Of a stretch of 64,000 nt of DNA, positions 54,464 through 62,835 are shown one piece after another. The translations under genes and the position numbers were made by a program. The first letter of the stretch is position 1, and the number at the start of each line of letters is the position of its first letter. Source of the stretch: Streptomyces sp. CC53 (GTDB lineage: Bacteria; Actinomycetota; Actinomycetes; Streptomycetales; Streptomycetaceae); the NCBI RefSeq assembly GCF_001865245.1, contig NZ_MKXB01000170.1, positions 1 through 64,000 of the forward strand, read 5' to 3'. Under the pieces are notes generated by a model. It was not told the DNA's origin, did no database searches, and saw nothing but the letters and a program-made list of their open reading frames with translations.

Positions 54464-55351
54464 TCAGTTCTTCTGGATCTGGTCGAAGCTGAGCTCGACC
54501 GGGGTCTCGCGGCCGAAGATCTCGACGAGGCCCTTGACCTTCTTCGAGTCGGCGTTGATCTCGTTGATGGTCGCCTGCAGCGTGGCGAACGGACCGTCGG
54601 TGACGGTGACGGAGTCGCCGACCTCGAAGTCCAGGACCTGGACCTCGACCTTGCGGGCGGGGGCGGGCTTGCCCGCGACCTCCGCGGCCTCGCGGGCGGC
54701 CTTGTCCTCGGCCTCCGGGGCGAGCATCTTGACGATCTCGTCCAGGGTCAGCGGGTACGGGTCGTAGGCGTTGCCGACGAAGCCGGTGACGCCGGGCGTG
54801 TTGCGGACGACGCCCCAGGACTCGTTCGTCAGGTCCATGCGGACGAGCACATAGCCAGGCAGCTTGTTCTGCTTGACGTTCTTGCGCTCGCCGTTCTTGA
54901 TCTGGACGATCTCTTCCTCGGGGACCTCGGCCTGGTAGATGAAGTCCTCGACGTTCAGCGAGACGGCACGCTGCTCCAGGTTCGCCTTCACGCGCTTCTC
55001 GTAGCCCGCGTAGGTGTGGATCACGTACCACTCGCCCGGGAGGCCGCGCAGCTCCTCGCGGAGGGCGGCGACCGGATCGACGGGGGCGGCGGCCTCAGCC
55101 TCGTCCTCGGACTCGTCGTCAGCCTCGGCGGCCTCGTCCTGGACGTCCTCGTCGGCCTCTTCGGCCTCGACCTCGTCCTCGGACTCCGTCTCGTCGGCGT
55201 CCTCGGCGTCATCCGCCGTCTCGCCGGCCTCGGCGTGACCCTCGGCCGCCTCGTCGGCAGCGGCGTCCGCAGCTTCCGCCTGGTCCTCGTCGGCCGCCTC
55301 GACGACGTCGAGCTCGTCCTGGGCGGACTCGTTCAGGTTCGGGTCAGACAC
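54464..55351 (-). CDS. nusG: transcription elongation/termination factor NusG
   Basis: The 295-residue product starts at GTG (55351), (V/M)[19 protein letters not shown]. Residues about 15-100 are a strongly acidic Asp/Glu/Ala extension, typical of Streptomyces and absent in short NusG. The NGN domain ([34 protein letters not shown]) and the KOW domain ([20 protein letters not shown]) follow. It is 77 bp after secE. Confidence 0.97.
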   Translation of the reverse strand: MSDPNLNESAQDELDVVEAADEDQAEAADAAADEAAEGHAEAGETADDAEDADETESEDEVEAEEADEDVQDEAAEADDESEDEAEAAAPVDPVAALREELRGLPGEWYVIHTYAGYEKRVKANLEQRAVSLNVEDFIYQAEVPEEEIVQIKNGERKNVKQNKLPGYVLVRMDLTNESWGVVRNTPGVTGFVGNAYDPYPLTLDEIVKMLAPEAEDKAAREAAEVAGKPAPARKVEVQVLDFEVGDSVTVTDGPFATLQATINEINADSKKVKGLVEIFGRETPVELSFDQIQKN

Positions 55352-55428
55352 GGTGGCTGCTTCTTCCTGGATACAGATGGGGTGGAACATGCGAAAAGGG
55401 GCGCCGGGGTGGGCGCCCTCCGCGGGAA

Positions 55429-55713
55429 TCAGCCGAAGACGTACTTGACTGCTTCCGTGAAGCCGAGATCGATCACGGTCACCATGGCGATCATGATGAC
55501 AACAAAGATGATCACAACGGTCGTGTAGGTCGAGAGCTGGCTACGAGTGGGCCAGACGACCTTGCGCAGCTCGGCGACGATCTGGCGGTAGAAGAGCGCG
55601 AGACGGCCCAGCGGGCCCTTCTTGGCTCGCTTGCCACCCTTGCGGTTCTTCTTCGACTCCGGCGCTTCGTCTTCAGCATCAGGCATGTCGATGGAGCCTA
55701 CGGCGTCCGTCAC
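55429..55713 (-). CDS. secE: protein translocase subunit SecE
   Basis: The 94-residue single-span SecE. It starts at GTG (55713), (V/M)[19 protein letters not shown], with a basic segment, the conserved [20 protein letters not shown] and one C-terminal membrane helix ([19 protein letters not shown]). It lies between tRNA-Trp and nusG, the standard actinobacterial order. Confidence 0.96.
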   Translation of the reverse strand: MTDAVGSIDMPDAEDEAPESKKNRKGGKRAKKGPLGRLALFYRQIVAELRKVVWPTRSQLSTYTTVVIIFVVIMIAMVTVIDLGFTEAVKYVFG

Positions 55714-55815
55714 GTCTCTCACCTGATTCCGGGTCGGCCGTGCCGCGCCCGGGTGGAGCCGCACGGCGGTGCAATGAAGTACATACCTGCGCACACATCC
55801 TGGCGGTGTGTGTAG

Positions 55816-55888
55816 CAGGGCCGGAGGGACTTGAACCCCCAACCGCTGGTTTTGGAGACCAGTGCTCTACCAATTGAGCTACGACCCT
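55816..55888 (-). tRNA. tRNA-Trp (anticodon CCA)
   Basis: A cloverleaf of 73 nt including discriminator G. Acceptor AGGGTCG / CGGCCCT (one G-U pair), D-arm GCTCAATTGGTAGAGC, anticodon loop CTCCAAA with anticodon CCA, T-loop GGTTCAAGTCC. CCA is not encoded. It precedes secE. Confidence 0.97.
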
Positions 55889-56153
55889 TTGTGGTGCTCC
55901 CCCAACTTACCGCATCCGCAGCAGTGCTCCGTAAGCCTCGGTGCGGTGTGGTTCGTGAGGGCCAACGAGCAGAGAGTGTACGTGGTCAGCGCCGCCGCGT
56001 CGAACAGATACCCCCGCGAGCCCGCCGTCCCCCCGCCGTACGGCCCCGCCCCGGGGTCTCGCCGAGGGGTGCCCGCGCGACGCGCCGGCGGTACCGGTTC
56101 GTACGGTGAAACCCGTGTACCGGGCCCCGGCGGGGTCTGGGAGCATGGGCCGC

Positions 56154-57389
56154 ATGAGCGCTGCAACTCCTCCGACCTCCCCGACCGAGCGCAGGGTCTC
56201 CGCCCGCATCGGCGCGATCTCCGAGTCGGCCACCCTGGCCGTGGACGCCAAGGCCAAGGCCCTCAAAGCGGCCGGACGCCCCGTGATCGGCTTCGGCGCG
56301 GGCGAGCCCGACTTCCCGACCCCCGACTACATCGTCGAGGCCGCGGTCGAGGCCTGCCGCAACCCGAAGTACCACCGCTACACCCCGGCAGGCGGCCTGC
56401 CCGAGCTGAAGGCCGCGATCGCCGCCAAGACGCTGCGCGACTCCGGCTACGAGGTGGACCCGTCCCAGATCCTCGTGACGAACGGCGGCAAGCAGGCGAT
56501 CTACGAGGCGTTCGCCGCCATCCTCGACCCGGGTGACGAGGTCATCGTCCCGGCGCCGTACTGGACCACGTACCCGGAGTCGATCCGGCTCGCCGGCGGC
56601 GTGCCCGTGGAGGTCGTCGCCGACGAGACCACCGGCTACCGCGTGTCCGTGGAGCAGCTGGAGGCGGCGCGCACCGAGCGCACCAAGGTCGTCCTCTTCG
56701 TCTCCCCGTCGAACCCGACCGGCGCCGTCTACTCCCGCGAGGACGCCGAGGCCGTCGGCCGCTGGGCCGCGGAGCACGGGCTGTGGGTGCTGACGGACGA
56801 GATCTACGAGCACCTCGTGTACGGCGACGCCGTCTTCACCTCGCTCCCGGCGCTGGTACCGGAGCTGCGGGACAAGTGCATCGTGGTGAACGGCGTGGCG
56901 AAGACGTACGCGATGACGGGCTGGCGCGTGGGATGGATCGTCGGTCCGAAGGACGTCGTGAAGGCGGCGACGAACCTCCAGTCGCACGCCACCTCGAACG
57001 TCTCCAACGTGGCGCAGGTCGCCGCGCTGGCCGCGGTCTCCGGCGACCTGGACGCGGTGGCGGCGATGCGCGAGGCGTTCGACCGGCGCCGCCAGACCAT
57101 CGTGCGGATGCTGAACGAGATCGACGGCGTGGTCTGCCCGACGCCGGAGGGCGCCTTCTACGCGTACCCGTCGGTGAAGGGGCTGCTGGGCAAGGAGATC
57201 CGCGGCAGGCGCCCGCAGACCTCCGTGGAGCTGGCGGCGCTGATCCTGGACGAGGTCGAGGTCGCGGTGGTGCCGGGTGAGGCGTTCGGCACGCCGGGCT
57301 ACCTGCGGCTGTCGTACGCGCTGGGCGACGAGGACCTGGTGGAGGGCGTGAGCCGGATGCAGAAGCTGCTGGCGGAGGCCCGCGACTGA
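56154..57389 (+). CDS. aspC: aspartate aminotransferase (class I PLP-dependent)
   Basis: The 411-residue enzyme transfers amino groups between aspartate and 2-oxoglutarate. Family signatures are [76 protein letters not shown] and the PLP-binding Lys250 in [16 protein letters not shown]. The ATG at 56154 has GGGAG upstream; an earlier in-frame ATG at 56106 adds unrelated residues. A strong terminator follows. Confidence 0.93.
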   Translation: MSAATPPTSPTERRVSARIGAISESATLAVDAKAKALKAAGRPVIGFGAGEPDFPTPDYIVEAAVEACRNPKYHRYTPAGGLPELKAAIAAKTLRDSGYEVDPSQILVTNGGKQAIYEAFAAILDPGDEVIVPAPYWTTYPESIRLAGGVPVEVVADETTGYRVSVEQLEAARTERTKVVLFVSPSNPTGAVYSREDAEAVGRWAAEHGLWVLTDEIYEHLVYGDAVFTSLPALVPELRDKCIVVNGVAKTYAMTGWRVGWIVGPKDVVKAATNLQSHATSNVSNVAQVAALAAVSGDLDAVAAMREAFDRRRQTIVRMLNEIDGVVCPTPEGAFYAYPSVKGLLGKEIRGRRPQTSVELAALILDEVEVAVVPGEAFGTPGYLRLSYALGDEDLVEGVSRMQKLLAEARD

Positions 57390-57416
57390 CGCGGTCCGCC
57401 TGCGCGCCTCCTCGTG

Positions 57417-57456
57417 GCGGGCCCCGGTCCGGGAACGCTTCCGGACCGGGGCCCGC
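57417..57456 (+). terminator. terminator after aspC
   Basis: Perfect 16-bp stem gcgggccccggtccgg / ccggaccggggcccgc with an 8-nt loop, 28 nt after the aspC stop. Confidence 0.85.
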
Positions 57457-57529
57457 TTCTTCGTTCCCCGACGCACCCGATCGGAGAAAGGGGCTGCCGC
57501 GAGGCGCGGATGTGCGGCAGGATCCCTGG

Positions 57530-58603
57530 ATGGAGCACGTCGTCCGCGATCTGAAACTGCTGCCCAAGGCGCATCTGCACCTGCACTTCACCGGGTCGAT
57601 GCGGCCCTCCACCCTCCTGGAGCTCGCCGACAAGTACGGAGTGCACCTTCCGGAGGCGCTGACCGGCGGGGAGCCGCCGAAGCTGCGCGCGACCGACGAG
57701 CGGGGCTGGTTCCGGTTCCAGCGCCTGTACGACATCGCCCGGTCGTGCCTGCGGGAACCGGAGGACATCCGGCGGCTGGTGCGGGAGGCGGCCGAGGAAG
57801 ACGTCCGGGACGGTTCCGGTTGGCTGGAGATCCAGGTGGACCCGACCTCGTACGCGCCGAGGCTCGGCGGTCTGATCCCCGCGCTGGAGGTCATCCTGGA
57901 CGCGGTGCGGGCCGCGGAGCGGGATACCGGTCTGGCGATCAGGGTGCTGGTCGCCGCGAACCGCATGAAGCACCCGCTGGACGCGCGGACGCTGGCGCGG
58001 CTCGCGGTGCGCTACCGGGACCAGGGCGTGGTGGGCTTCGGGCTGTCGAACGACGAGCGGCGCGGGATGGCCCGGGACTTCGACCGGGCGTTCGCGATCG
58101 CGCGGGACGGCGGCCTGCTGGCGGCCCCGCACGGCGGCGAGCTGACCGGGCCGGCGTCCGTGCGGGACTGCCTGGACGACCTGCGGGCCTCGCGCATCGG
58201 CCACGGTGTGCGGGCGGTGGAGGACCCGCGGCTGCTGCGGCGGCTCGCGGACAGGGGCGTGACCTGCGAGGTGTGCCCGGCGTCGAACGTGGCGCTCGGG
58301 GTGTACGAGAAGCCGGAGCACGTCCCGCTGCGGACGCTGTTCGACGCGGGGGTGCCGATGGCCCTGGGCGCGGACGACCCGCTGCTGTTCGGGGCGCGGC
58401 TCGCGGACCAGTACGAGATCGCGCGGCACCACCACGGCTTCACGGACGCCGAGCTCGCGGAGCTGGCCCGGCAGTCGGGACGGGGTTCGGTGGCGCCGGA
58501 GGACGTGCGGCGGAAGCTGCTGGCGGCGATCGACGACTGGCTGGCCGCGGACCCGGCGCCCCCCGGCGCCGCGGGCTCCGGACTCGGCCGGCCGGGGGTG
58601 TGA
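57530..58603 (+). CDS. add: adenosine deaminase-like protein
   Basis: A 357-residue amidohydrolase-fold protein. Zinc ligands His17 and His19 are in PKAHLHLHFTGSM. The catalytic Glu is in APHGGELTG, further residues in RIGHGVRAVED, and the Asp pair in ALGADDPLLFG. In classical adenosine deaminases an Asp/Glu follows the HxH motif (HLDG/HLEG) and binds the sugar; here it is Thr21, so the substrate may not be adenosine. The ATG at 57530 is chosen over the in-frame GTG at 57512. It lies between aspC and the convergent murB. Confidence 0.85.
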   Translation: MEHVVRDLKLLPKAHLHLHFTGSMRPSTLLELADKYGVHLPEALTGGEPPKLRATDERGWFRFQRLYDIARSCLREPEDIRRLVREAAEEDVRDGSGWLEIQVDPTSYAPRLGGLIPALEVILDAVRAAERDTGLAIRVLVAANRMKHPLDARTLARLAVRYRDQGVVGFGLSNDERRGMARDFDRAFAIARDGGLLAAPHGGELTGPASVRDCLDDLRASRIGHGVRAVEDPRLLRRLADRGVTCEVCPASNVALGVYEKPEHVPLRTLFDAGVPMALGADDPLLFGARLADQYEIARHHHGFTDAELAELARQSGRGSVAPEDVRRKLLAAIDDWLAADPAPPGAAGSGLGRPGV

Positions 58604-58805
58604 GCAGCGCTCCTGCCGGGCGGGGCGCAGGGGCCTGCCGCCGTGCCCCGGCGGGTGCCGGGCCGGGCAGCACCGCCCACGCGGCCGCGTGGCCTCCCGA
58701 CGGCGTCACACCCGGGTGACGCGCGCCTGAGCCCCCGCGGGACGCGGGCACGCCCGGCGCGTACCGGCCTCAGGTGGGTGCGGACGTGAGACCTGGAGTG
58801 TGGGG

Positions 58806-59861
58806 TCAGAGGCTGACGCCGACGGTCACCGGCTCGTTGACCAGGGTGACGCCGAAGGCGTCCCGCACGCCCGCCACGACCTCGCGGGCGAGGGCGAGCA
58901 GGTCCTCGGTGGTGGCCTCGCCGCGGTTCGTGAGCGCGAGGGTGTGCTTGGTGGAGATCCGGGCGGGCCCGGTGCCGTACCCCTTGGTGAACCCGGCCTT
59001 GTCGATGAGCCAGGCAGCGGAGGTCTTGGTCCGCCCCTCCCCCGCCGGGTACGCGGGCGGCGTCACGTCGGTGCCGAGGCGCTCGTGGACGCGGCCGAGG
59101 AACTCCTCGTACGCCTCGTCCGTGAGGATCGGGTTGGTGAAGAACGACCCGGCGGACCAGGTGTCGTGGTCGTCCGGGTCCAGGACCATGCCCTTGCCGG
59201 CGCGCAGGGCGAGGACGGTCTCGCGGGCGTCGGCGAGCGGCACGCGGTCGCCGACCCCGACGCCGAGGGCGCGCGCGGTCTCCGCGTACCGGAGCGGGGC
59301 GCTCATGCCCTGCGCGTCCTCCAGTCCGAAGCGGACCCGCAGGACGACGAACCGGTCGGCGTCGCCCTTGAAGCGGCTGTGCCGGTAGGAGAAGCCGCAC
59401 GCCTCACCGGGGAGGGTGACGATCTCCCCGGCGCGCCGGTCGTACGCGACGACCTCGGTGATCGTGGAGGAGACCTCCTGGCCGTACGCCCCGACGTTCT
59501 GGATGGGCGTGGCGCCCGCGGAACCGGGGATGCCGGCCAGGCACTCGATGCCGGCGAGCCCGGCCTCCACGGTGCGGGCGACGGCGTCGGACCAGACCTC
59601 GCCCGCGGCGAGCTCCAGTCGGGTGCCGTCGAGGCGGAAGCCGCGCGTGGCGATGCGCAGGGCGGTGCCGTCGAAGCCCTTGTCGCCGATGACCAGGTTC
59701 GACCCGCCGCCGATCAGCAGCAGCGGGGTACCGGTGGCGTCCGCCTCCCGTACGGCGGCGACGACCTCGTCGTCCGTGGTGGCGGTGAGCAGCCGGTTGG
59801 CGGGGCCGCCGAGCCGGAACGTGGTCAGCGGGGCGAGGGGAGCGTCGTGGAGTTCCTGCAC
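58806..59861 (-). CDS. murB: UDP-N-acetylenolpyruvoylglucosamine reductase
   Basis: MurB is the FAD-dependent reductase that makes UDP-MurNAc for peptidoglycan. The 351-residue protein has LTTFRLGGPANRLLTATTDD, the FAD-binding LLLIGGGSNLVIGDKGFDGT, and IPGSAGATPIQNVGAYGQEV. SYRHSRFKGDADRFVV and the catalytic Ser segment SAGSFFTNPIL follow. It is convergent with the add-like gene; a 202-bp gap separates them. Confidence 0.96.
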   Translation of the reverse strand: MQELHDAPLAPLTTFRLGGPANRLLTATTDDEVVAAVREADATGTPLLLIGGGSNLVIGDKGFDGTALRIATRGFRLDGTRLELAAGEVWSDAVARTVEAGLAGIECLAGIPGSAGATPIQNVGAYGQEVSSTITEVVAYDRRAGEIVTLPGEACGFSYRHSRFKGDADRFVVLRVRFGLEDAQGMSAPLRYAETARALGVGVGDRVPLADARETVLALRAGKGMVLDPDDHDTWSAGSFFTNPILTDEAYEEFLGRVHERLGTDVTPPAYPAGEGRTKTSAAWLIDKAGFTKGYGTGPARISTKHTLALTNRGEATTEDLLALAREVVAGVRDAFGVTLVNEPVTVGVSL

Positions 59862-60571
59862 GCGCCAAGCCTACGGTGCGGCCCGTCCCGGCGGCCCGGG
59901 ACGCCTTGCACGGCCTCGCGGGGCGGCGGTCGGTGGGTCCGCTGCGCGGGTGGTCCGGGCTGCGCGGGCTGGTACGGAGGCCGCGGGCTCGACGGGTCCG
60001 GCTGATCCGGCGGTCACGGACGGGTCCGGGCCCGGCGGGCACGTCGCAGGCGGCAGGGGCCCGGCCGGTCCGGCGGTCGCGGACCTGCCCGGCTCGGGCG
60101 CTGGGCACGGCTGTGCGTGCCGCGGGGCACGGGGGCTCGTGCCTCCGTGGCTCGGGCACACGGCGCGTCTTCGGCACTGATGCGTGGCCCGAACCCCGGT
60201 GAGGCTCTGGCGGCCGGTGAGACCGGCACCGGTCCTGGACACGTGGGCATGGCCGGCCGGAGCAGGCCGTAGCCACGTCAAGGGCTCCCGGGGTCAGCCG
60301 GCGGGCCCGGCAGGTCGCGGGCTGCGGCAGGCGGACCGGTAGGACCAGTGACCGGGCACCGCGGCGGGGGCGTACGGGCCGCCGCCCCACCCGTGACCGT
60401 GCACCGCCGCGGCCCGCCGGTCGCGGAAATCCACCGGCTCGGCCGGTCGGCCGGAGCAGCATCCGGGACGCGGCCGGCTACCGGCACGAACCGTCCGGCG
60501 GGCGCACCACCACGGCCCGCCGGCGCCACGCGCCCGCCCCCCGCAGCGGTGCCCCGCCGACCGGTCGCGGG
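59862..60571. other. GC-rich non-coding spacer upstream of murB
   Basis: About 710 bp of degenerate GC-rich repeats (ggtccg, cgggcc, cggtcc units). No ribosome site or domain is seen on either strand. It holds the unidentified murB promoter. Confidence 0.5.
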
Positions 60572-61000
60572 TCAGACGAGCTGGACCACCGCGCGGGACA
60601 TGCCGAGCACCTTCTGGCCGCCGCTCATGGCGGTCAGGTCGACCCGTACCCGCCGGTCGTCGAGCTTGGCCGCGACCTTGGCGCTGACCTCGATGAGCGC
60701 GCCCTCGTCGTCGTTCGGCACGACGACCGGCTTGGTGAAGCGCACCCCGTACTCGACGACGGCGCCCGGGTCCCCCGCCCAGTCGGTGACGACCCGGACC
60801 GCCTCGGCCATCGTGAACATGCCGTGCGCGATGACGTCCGGCAGGCCGACCTCGCGGGCGAACTTCTCGTTCCAGTGAATCGGGTTGAAGTCGCCGGAGG
60901 CGCCCGCGTACCGCACCAGGGTGGCGCGGGTCACGGGGAAGGTCTGCGCCGGCAGTTCGGTGCCGACCTCGACGTCGTCGTATGCGATCTTCGCGGTCAT
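60572..61000 (-). CDS. MaoC/HadB-like (R)-hydratase
   Basis: A 142-residue hot-dog-fold dehydratase subunit. MTAKIAYDDVEVGTELPAQT starts it (ATG at 61000); the catalytic hydratase motif is YAGASGDFNPIHWNEKFARE (Asp and His), followed by GLPDVIAHGMFTM. It follows the HadA-like gene by 8 bp. In mycobacteria the same order rpmG-hadA-hadB-tRNA-Trp-secE encodes the FAS-II dehydratase; Streptomyces does not make mycolic acids, so the substrate is probably another acyl thioester. Confidence 0.9.
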   Translation of the reverse strand: MTAKIAYDDVEVGTELPAQTFPVTRATLVRYAGASGDFNPIHWNEKFAREVGLPDVIAHGMFTMAEAVRVVTDWAGDPGAVVEYGVRFTKPVVVPNDDEGALIEVSAKVAAKLDDRRVRVDLTAMSGGQKVLGMSRAVVQLV

Positions 61001-61008
61001 GGTGTGTC

Positions 61009-61461
61009 TCACGCCTCCTCTGCCGCGCGTGCGACGAGCTTGGTCCACGCGGTCACGACGTGCTCACCCGTCTCGTCGTGCACCTCGCCGCGGACGTCGA
61101 GGATGTCGTTGCCCGCGAGGGACTTGATCGCCTCGATCGTCGAGGTCACGGTGAGCCGGTCACCGGCCCGCACGGGGCGGCTGTAGGCGAACTTCTGGTC
61201 GCCGTGCACGACCCGGCTGTAGTCGAGGCCGAGCTGGGGGTCGGCGATGACGTTGGCGGCGGCCTTGAACGTGATGACGAACACGAAGGTCGGCGGGGCG
61301 ATCACATCGGCGTACCCGAGCGCTTTGGCCGCCTCCGTGTCGGTGAATGCCGGATTCGGGTCGCCGACGGCCTCGGCGAACTCGCGGATCTTCTCCCGCC
61401 CCACCTCGTACGGAGGGGTGGGCGGATAGGTCCGCCCCACGAAGGACTGGTCGAGCGCCAT
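61009..61461 (-). CDS. MaoC/HadA-like dehydratase subunit
   Basis: A 150-residue hot-dog-fold protein, MALDQSFVGRTYPPTPPYEV, with FAEAVGDPNPAFTDTEAA, VIAPPTFVFVITFKAAANVI and HGDQKFAYSRPVRAGDRLTV. It lacks the full Asp/His pair of the partner (GDPNPAFTD in place of GDFNPIH), as HadA subunits do, so it should work as a heterodimer with the downstream gene. Confidence 0.9.
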   Translation of the reverse strand: MALDQSFVGRTYPPTPPYEVGREKIREFAEAVGDPNPAFTDTEAAKALGYADVIAPPTFVFVITFKAAANVIADPQLGLDYSRVVHGDQKFAYSRPVRAGDRLTVTSTIEAIKSLAGNDILDVRGEVHDETGEHVVTAWTKLVARAAEEA

Positions 61462-61743
61462 GTAAGCGGTACCTCCTGCGGTCGTACTCAGTGATCAGGC
61501 AATCAGACGGCCGACCGCCCCGGTGACCCGGGGCCGGTGATCCGACCCGGCATCCCGGATCCGTGGTTCTCCGGGCGGGGACCGGGTCTCCCCGACCCGG
61601 CTCCCGGGGCCCGGATCTCCTGCGGCCATGATCCCGAACAGGTCGTCCCGCGGCCACGCTCCGGGCTGTGAGGGCGGAGAACCGGTGATCCGGGGTCTGG
61701 GTTCCGGCGCAGGGTTCGGGCCCGGTGATCCTGCGGCCAAACG

Positions 61744-61778
61744 ACACGAGGCCGTCCCCGATGGGGACGGCCTCGTGT
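61744..61778 (-). terminator. rpmG terminator
   Basis: Perfect 16-bp stem acacgaggccgtcccc / ggggacggcctcgtgt with a gat loop, 11 nt after the rpmG stop. It separates rpmG from the had genes; the remainder of the 61462-61743 spacer contains three ccggtgatcc units and no gene. Confidence 0.85.
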
Positions 61779-61789
61779 ACGAGCCTGGT

Positions 61790-61954
61790 TCAGCGCGTTT
61801 CGCGGTGCGCAGTGTGCGCGTTGCAGCGCGGGCAGTGCTTCTTCATCTCAAGACGGTCCGGGTTGTTGCGCCGGTTCTTCTTGGTGATGTAGTTCCGCTC
61901 CTTGCACTCCACGCAGGCCAGCGTGATCTTCGGGCGGACGTCGGTGGCAGCCAC
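61790..61954 (-). CDS. rpmG: 50S ribosomal protein L33, zinc form
   Basis: A 54-residue protein from the GTG at 61954, (V/M)[19 protein letters not shown], ending [16 protein letters not shown]. The CVEC/CPRC pairs mark the zinc-binding form. An AAGGAG site lies 7 nt upstream. It follows the tRNA-Met gene. Confidence 0.96.
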   Translation of the reverse strand: MAATDVRPKITLACVECKERNYITKKNRRNNPDRLEMKKHCPRCNAHTAHRETR

Positions 61955-62042
61955 GTGAGTGCTCCTTGACGGACGGATGGACGGATTAACGCAGAAAAGA
62001 GTAGCCGATCGAAGGACCGACCCCACAATCGGCTACTAGGAG

Positions 62043-62115
62043 TAGCGGTGACCGGACTTGAACCGGTGACACAGCGATTATGAGCCGCTTGCTCTACCGA
62101 CTGAGCTACACCGCT
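62043..62115 (-). tRNA. tRNA-Met (anticodon CAT, elongator)
   Basis: 73 nt with acceptor AGCGGTG / CACCGCT, D-arm GCTCAGTCGGTAGAGC, anticodon loop CTCATAA (CAT) and T-loop GGTTCAAGTCC. The paired 1-72 position (A-T) shows it is elongator and not initiator tRNA. CCA not encoded. Confidence 0.96.
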
Positions 62116-62163
62116 TTGATGTACGGATCACCTCACCCGAAGGTGAGGATCACCTCACACCAG

Positions 62164-62236
62164 AGCCCCAATACGGAATCGAACCGTAGACCTTCTCCTT
62201 ACCATGGAGACGCTCTGCCGACTGAGCTATTGGGGC
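62164..62236 (-). tRNA. tRNA-Thr (anticodon GGT)
   Basis: 73 nt with acceptor GCCCCAA / TTGGGGC, D-arm GCTCAGTCGGCAGAGC, anticodon stem TCTCC/GGAGA, loop ATGGTAA (GGT) and T-loop GGTTCGATTCC. CCA not encoded. 48 bp upstream of tRNA-Met, probably co-transcribed. Confidence 0.96.
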
Positions 62237-62835
62237 GAGCGATGAAGACATTACACGGTCCGCGGCCGTTCACCCAAATCCGATTCGCGGCCCACCGCAG
62301 GACCCTCCGGGCAGCCGGTCGCCGAGCCCCCGGGAGGCCGACCGGACACCGTCCGGACCCTGCTGTGGAGCGGCCCGGAACCAGTGTCCCGCCTCTCCGC
62401 CGCCCACCGGAAGCGGCTGGCCACCGCGCACCGGCGCAGGCCGACAGCGGGGTGGGATCGTCCAGCCCGGGCAGAACGGCGGGGCAGGTTCGACCGCGCC
62501 TCCCGGCGCGACACCGACCGCGCCCGCCCGGGCCGCCGGGCCGTCCACCCGCTGGGCCCCCCGCAGGAAAGCACGACGGGCTCACGCCGCCTTCCCCCGC
62601 ACCGCCCGCACCCCGCGCGGCCCCGTTCGCGCCCGCGCGCCGGCCGCTGTCCGCTCCCCCGCTCGAGCCCCGCACCGGTCACGGAAGCGCCTCGTACGCC
62701 ACCCGTGCCCCACGCCGGTACGACTATTGCGCTCCTCCTCGAAGCCCGGACGGACGACGCCTAGGCTCGCCTCACGCTGCGCGATCTTGCCCCGTCCCAG
62801 GCCCCGCTCCCATCCCCTTCCCCGTGAGGAGCCCG
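62237..62835. other. non-coding spacer between tRNA-Thr and the amidohydrolase-like gene
   Basis: About 600 bp of GC-rich sequence with degenerate repeats. It must contain divergent promoters for the tRNA cluster and the plus-strand gene; none was clear enough to mark. Confidence 0.5.
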
